Shown here one piece after another: positions 5,925-7,604 of a stretch of DNA of 7,604 bases. The notes beneath the pieces were generated by a model. It was given only the letters and a program-made list of their open reading frames with translations, did no database searches and was not told the origin of the DNA. Source of the DNA: an uncultured Eubacteriales bacterium (GTDB taxonomy: Bacteria > Bacillota > Clostridia > Peptostreptococcales > Anaerovoracaceae). Each line of letters begins with the position of its first letter. The stretch's first letter is position 1. Location: the NCBI GenBank assembly GCA_902765035.1, contig CACWYF010000160.1:1-7604 (forward strand), written 5' to 3'. Position numbers and translations under genes: made by a program.

Positions 5925-6499
5925 TGAGTGAAGTAAAGAATATCCTCCTGGTAGGAGTAGGCGGACAGGGAACAATCCTCGCAAGTAAGATTCTGACCAG
6001 TGCTCTTATGAAAGCCGGTTATGACGTCAAGATGAGTGAGATCCACGGAATGTCTCAGAGAGGCGGATCCGTATCCACACAGGTAAGATATGGTGACAAG
6101 GTTTACTCACCTATCGTAGGCAAGGGATCAGCTGACGTTATCGTTGCATTCGAAGAGATGGAAGCACTCAGATGGCTCGACCACCTCAAGATCGGCGGCA
6201 AGATGGTAATCAATGACTACCAGATCCAGCCGGTACCTGTTAACCTCGGCACAGCTGAGTATCCTGAGGGAATCATCGACCACCTCAAGGAGAAGGTAGA
6301 CGTTCTGTCCTTCAAGGCTGCAGATGTAGCTACAGAACTCGGCAACCCTAAGGCAATGAACATCGTTCTTCTCGGAGCACTCGTTAAGGCTATGGGCGGA
6401 CTCGATGACATCGACTGGGATGCAGAGATCGAAGCCAACGTAAAGCCTAAGTTCGTAGAACTCAACAAGAAGGCTTTCCACGCAGGTTACAGCCTGTAA
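5924..6499 (+). CDS. iorB: indolepyruvate:ferredoxin oxidoreductase, beta subunit
   Basis: This 191-residue partner of IorA corresponds to the gamma domain of 2-oxoacid:ferredoxin oxidoreductases (POR family). The N-terminus carries the glycine-rich LLVGVGGQGTILASKIL (~8-24), followed by EIHGMSQRGGSVSTQVRYG (~39-57), the signature of this subunit. The rest is an alpha/beta fold ending in a helical tail. Its ATG overlaps the iorA stop (TAATG), and its SD AGGAGGTG (5908-5915) lies within the last iorA codons, eight bases upstream, so expression should be coupled and near-stoichiometric. No other gene follows before the terminator at 6535, making a two-gene operon. No acyl-CoA synthetase or aromatic aminotransferase is present in the window, so downstream processing of the aryl-acetyl-CoA is encoded elsewhere. 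Confidence 0.95.
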   Translation: MSEVKNILLVGVGGQGTILASKILTSALMKAGYDVKMSEIHGMSQRGGSVSTQVRYGDKVYSPIVGKGSADVIVAFEEMEALRWLDHLKIGGKMVINDYQIQPVPVNLGTAEYPEGIIDHLKEKVDVLSFKAADVATELGNPKAMNIVLLGALVKAMGGLDDIDWDAEIEANVKPKFVELNKKAFHAGYSL

Positions 6500-6534
6500 T
6501 CAATGCACCTGAATGCATAACACTTAAGCAGTAC

Positions 6535-6569
6535 ACTGCCGGACGGAAAACCCGCCCGGCAGTTTTTTC
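6535..6569 (+). terminator. intrinsic terminator of the iorAB operon
   Basis: ACTGCCGG (6535-6542) pairs with CCGGCAGT (6556-6563). An inner CGG/CCG continues the stem around an AAAA-containing loop, and a run of six T follows at 6563-6568. It lies 36 bases after the iorB stop codon. Confidence 0.92.
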
Positions 6570-6594
6570 TTGTTCAGACCTGAGCACTGAATTG

Positions 6595-6603
6595 TGGTAC
6601 AAT
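6595..6603 (+). promoter_or_regulatory. extended -10 promoter of msrA
   Basis: TGGTACAAT fits an extended -10 (TG-N-TACAAT) between the ior terminator and msrA. The best upstream hexamer, TTCAGA at 6573-6578, has a long 19-base spacer. Transcription would begin near 6610, which rules out translation from the GTG at 6594 and supports the ATG at 6654. Confidence 0.5.
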
Positions 6604-6653
6604 TCATGCATAGGATTGAGCAAAGTTTTCATATTATATATAAGGACAGAAAA

Positions 6654-7157
6654 ATGAAGACAATTTACCTGGCGGGAGGATGCTTCTGGGGGCTCCAGAA
6701 GTTCCTTGATCAGTTTGACGGAATAACAGAAACAGAGGTCGGCTATGCCAATGGACCTGATGGGGGCAAAGCGCCTTCGTATGAAGATGTATGCCGCAGC
6801 AGCGGACACGCTGAGACGGTGCGTGTCTGCTATGATGAAGAGGTGATGCCTCTTGGCGTGCTGCTTGACAGATACTTTATGGTCATAGACCCGCTGTCTG
6901 TAAATAAGCAGGGTAATGACCGGGGCATCCAGTACCGCACGGGCATATACTGGACGGACAATGGCATGGAGCAGGGGATAAGAGACTATTGCGACGGTGT
7001 ATCAGCCAGACTCGGAGCGCAGATAGCTGTTGAGACCGAACCGCTCCGCAACTTCTTCCCTGCGGAGGACTATCATCAGAAGTATCTCGATAAGAATCCA
7101 CACGGCTACTGTCACATACCTGCGAGCTATATGGACCTGCCTTGCAACCTTGTGTGA
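6654..7157 (+). CDS. msrA: peptide-methionine (S)-S-oxide reductase
   Basis: This cytoplasmic repair enzyme reduces methionine-S-sulfoxide in proteins and free methionine sulfoxide. Of 167 residues, the N-terminus AGGCFWG (7-13) holds the catalytic Cys10. Further family motifs are EVGYANG (~28-34), PSYEDVCRSSGHAETVRVCY (~41-60), DPLSVNKQGNDRGIQYRTGIY (~79-99) and the C-terminal FFPAEDYHQKYLDKNP (~134-149) with GYCHI (151-155). Cys153 and Cys164 are candidates for resolving cysteines. Length fits a stand-alone MsrA with no MsrB domain fused. The chosen ATG at 6654 puts GGCFWG right at the N-terminus, as in relatives, and follows AAGGA at a suitable distance. The GTG at 6594 would add 20 unconserved residues and overlaps the predicted promoter. 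The next gene starts 45 bases downstream with no terminator between, so they may share a transcript. Confidence 0.95.
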   Translation: MKTIYLAGGCFWGLQKFLDQFDGITETEVGYANGPDGGKAPSYEDVCRSSGHAETVRVCYDEEVMPLGVLLDRYFMVIDPLSVNKQGNDRGIQYRTGIYWTDNGMEQGIRDYCDGVSARLGAQIAVETEPLRNFFPAEDYHQKYLDKNPHGYCHIPASYMDLPCNLV

Positions 7158-7202
7158 GGCATGGTAGTATTAAACGGATTTGAATTCCGGAGGAAGTATA
7201 TA

Positions 7203-7604
7203 ATGAGAACATTGATGCTGATCGCCAGCGTGGCGATGATAGGTTCGGGAGTATTCTGCGTAGCCAACGGCAGCGCGGCATTCCTGACTGTGGCTTTTAT
7301 AATAGGGTTGGTTTATCTGCTGATGGGCGCTACCGAGATCCTGGTTGGCCTGCGCGCTGACTTTGAGGTATCGGAGAAGGCTGTAAGCATCACCAAGGAC
7401 GGCATACTGATGCTGATCTTCGGTGCGGTAATAATCACCGGACAGGTAACAGACGATACGGCAGCAAGGATCCTGATAGCTGCATGGCTCGCCATAGAAG
7501 GTGTTCTGGCGTTTTCAACGGACAGGATAGACCTCATGCATATTACAACAGAGGAGAGGATCGAATTCGGAGTGAACGCCGTTATGCTCCTGTTTGGCCT
7601 GTAT
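7203..7604 (+). CDS. HdeD/DUF308-like small membrane protein (cut by window end)
   Basis: The ATG at 7203 follows a strong SD GGAGGA (7189-7194) by eight bases, and the frame is open for 134 codons to the window edge. Hydrophobic segments lie at ~3-20, ~26-50, ~65-80, ~87-104 and again from ~122, separated by short polar turns (RADFEVSEKAVSITKDG, TDDT, DRIDLMHITTEER). The paired-helix pattern GSGVFCVANGSAAFLTVAF followed by IIGLVYLLMGATEIL resembles the repeat of HdeD/DUF308 membrane proteins, whose function in Firmicutes is not defined. It lies 45 bases after msrA and is likely co-transcribed. Family assignment is moderate because the C-terminus is not seen. Confidence 0.7.
   Translation, partial: MRTLMLIASVAMIGSGVFCVANGSAAFLTVAFIIGLVYLLMGATEILVGLRADFEVSEKAVSITKDGILMLIFGAVIITGQVTDDTAARILIAAWLAIEGVLAFSTDRIDLMHITTEERIEFGVNAVMLLFGLY

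Noticed and set aside
5412..5984. 190-codon minus-strand frame across the iorA/iorB boundary
   Set aside because: It is a shadow of the strongly conserved iorA and iorB frames, with no RBS-backed start and no recognisable domain.
6594..6653. Upstream GTG start extending MsrA by 20 residues
   Set aside because: The extension is not MsrA-like and overlaps the predicted extended -10. The ATG at 6654 has a ribosome binding site and the family-typical N-terminus.
1..7604. CRISPR arrays, insertion sequences, tRNA or rRNA genes, phage or defence genes
   Set aside because: No repeat-spacer pattern, transposase-like frame, terminal inverted repeats or tRNA cloverleaf was seen on either strand. The coding content is otherwise ordinary chromosomal genes.

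Overview
The window looks like a piece of a Clostridia-type Bacillota genome from an anaerobic, amino-acid-using bacterium. The evidence is strong GGAGG-type ribosome binding sites, sigma-A-like promoters, U-tailed intrinsic terminators, a lysine riboswitch of the Bacillota type, an oxygen-sensitive 2-oxoacid:ferredoxin oxidoreductase (iorAB) and an NhaC-family transporter. Genus cannot be read from the sequence.

Layout. Bases 2-97 carry an internal fragment of hisS (+ strand) that stops abruptly inside a conserved motif. It abuts a minus-strand lipoprotein gene (start TTG at 685) with Ig-like repeats, so the junction at about 95-97 is either a rearrangement or an assembly chimera. A strong terminator (713-740, minus) separates this gene from an NhaC-family transporter gene (841-2397, minus). 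That gene has a long 5' leader holding a complete lysine riboswitch (about 2514-2680), its terminator (2449-2490) and a good promoter (2743-2771). The transporter is therefore probably a lysine importer shut off by lysine.

On the plus strand follow a monocistronic pentapeptide-repeat/DUF5758-like protein gene (2976-3785, terminator 3845-3875). Next comes the iorA-iorB operon (4137-6499), with promoter 3920-3948 and terminator 6535-6569. The last genes are msrA (6654-7157) and a cut-off HdeD/DUF308-like membrane protein gene (7203 to the window end), probably co-transcribed.

The most unusual element is the roughly 180-base 5' leader of iorA. It folds on paper into a closing stem with three enclosed hairpins. 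Two of these have 14-base loops with 7-bp loop-loop complementarity, and a competing pairing involves the 3' strand of the closing stem. I do not recognise it as a known riboswitch class.

Functionally, the lysine transporter and the IorAB enzyme (oxidative decarboxylation of aryl pyruvates from aromatic amino acids, reducing ferredoxin) fit an amino-acid-fermenting lifestyle. MsrA would repair oxidised methionine.
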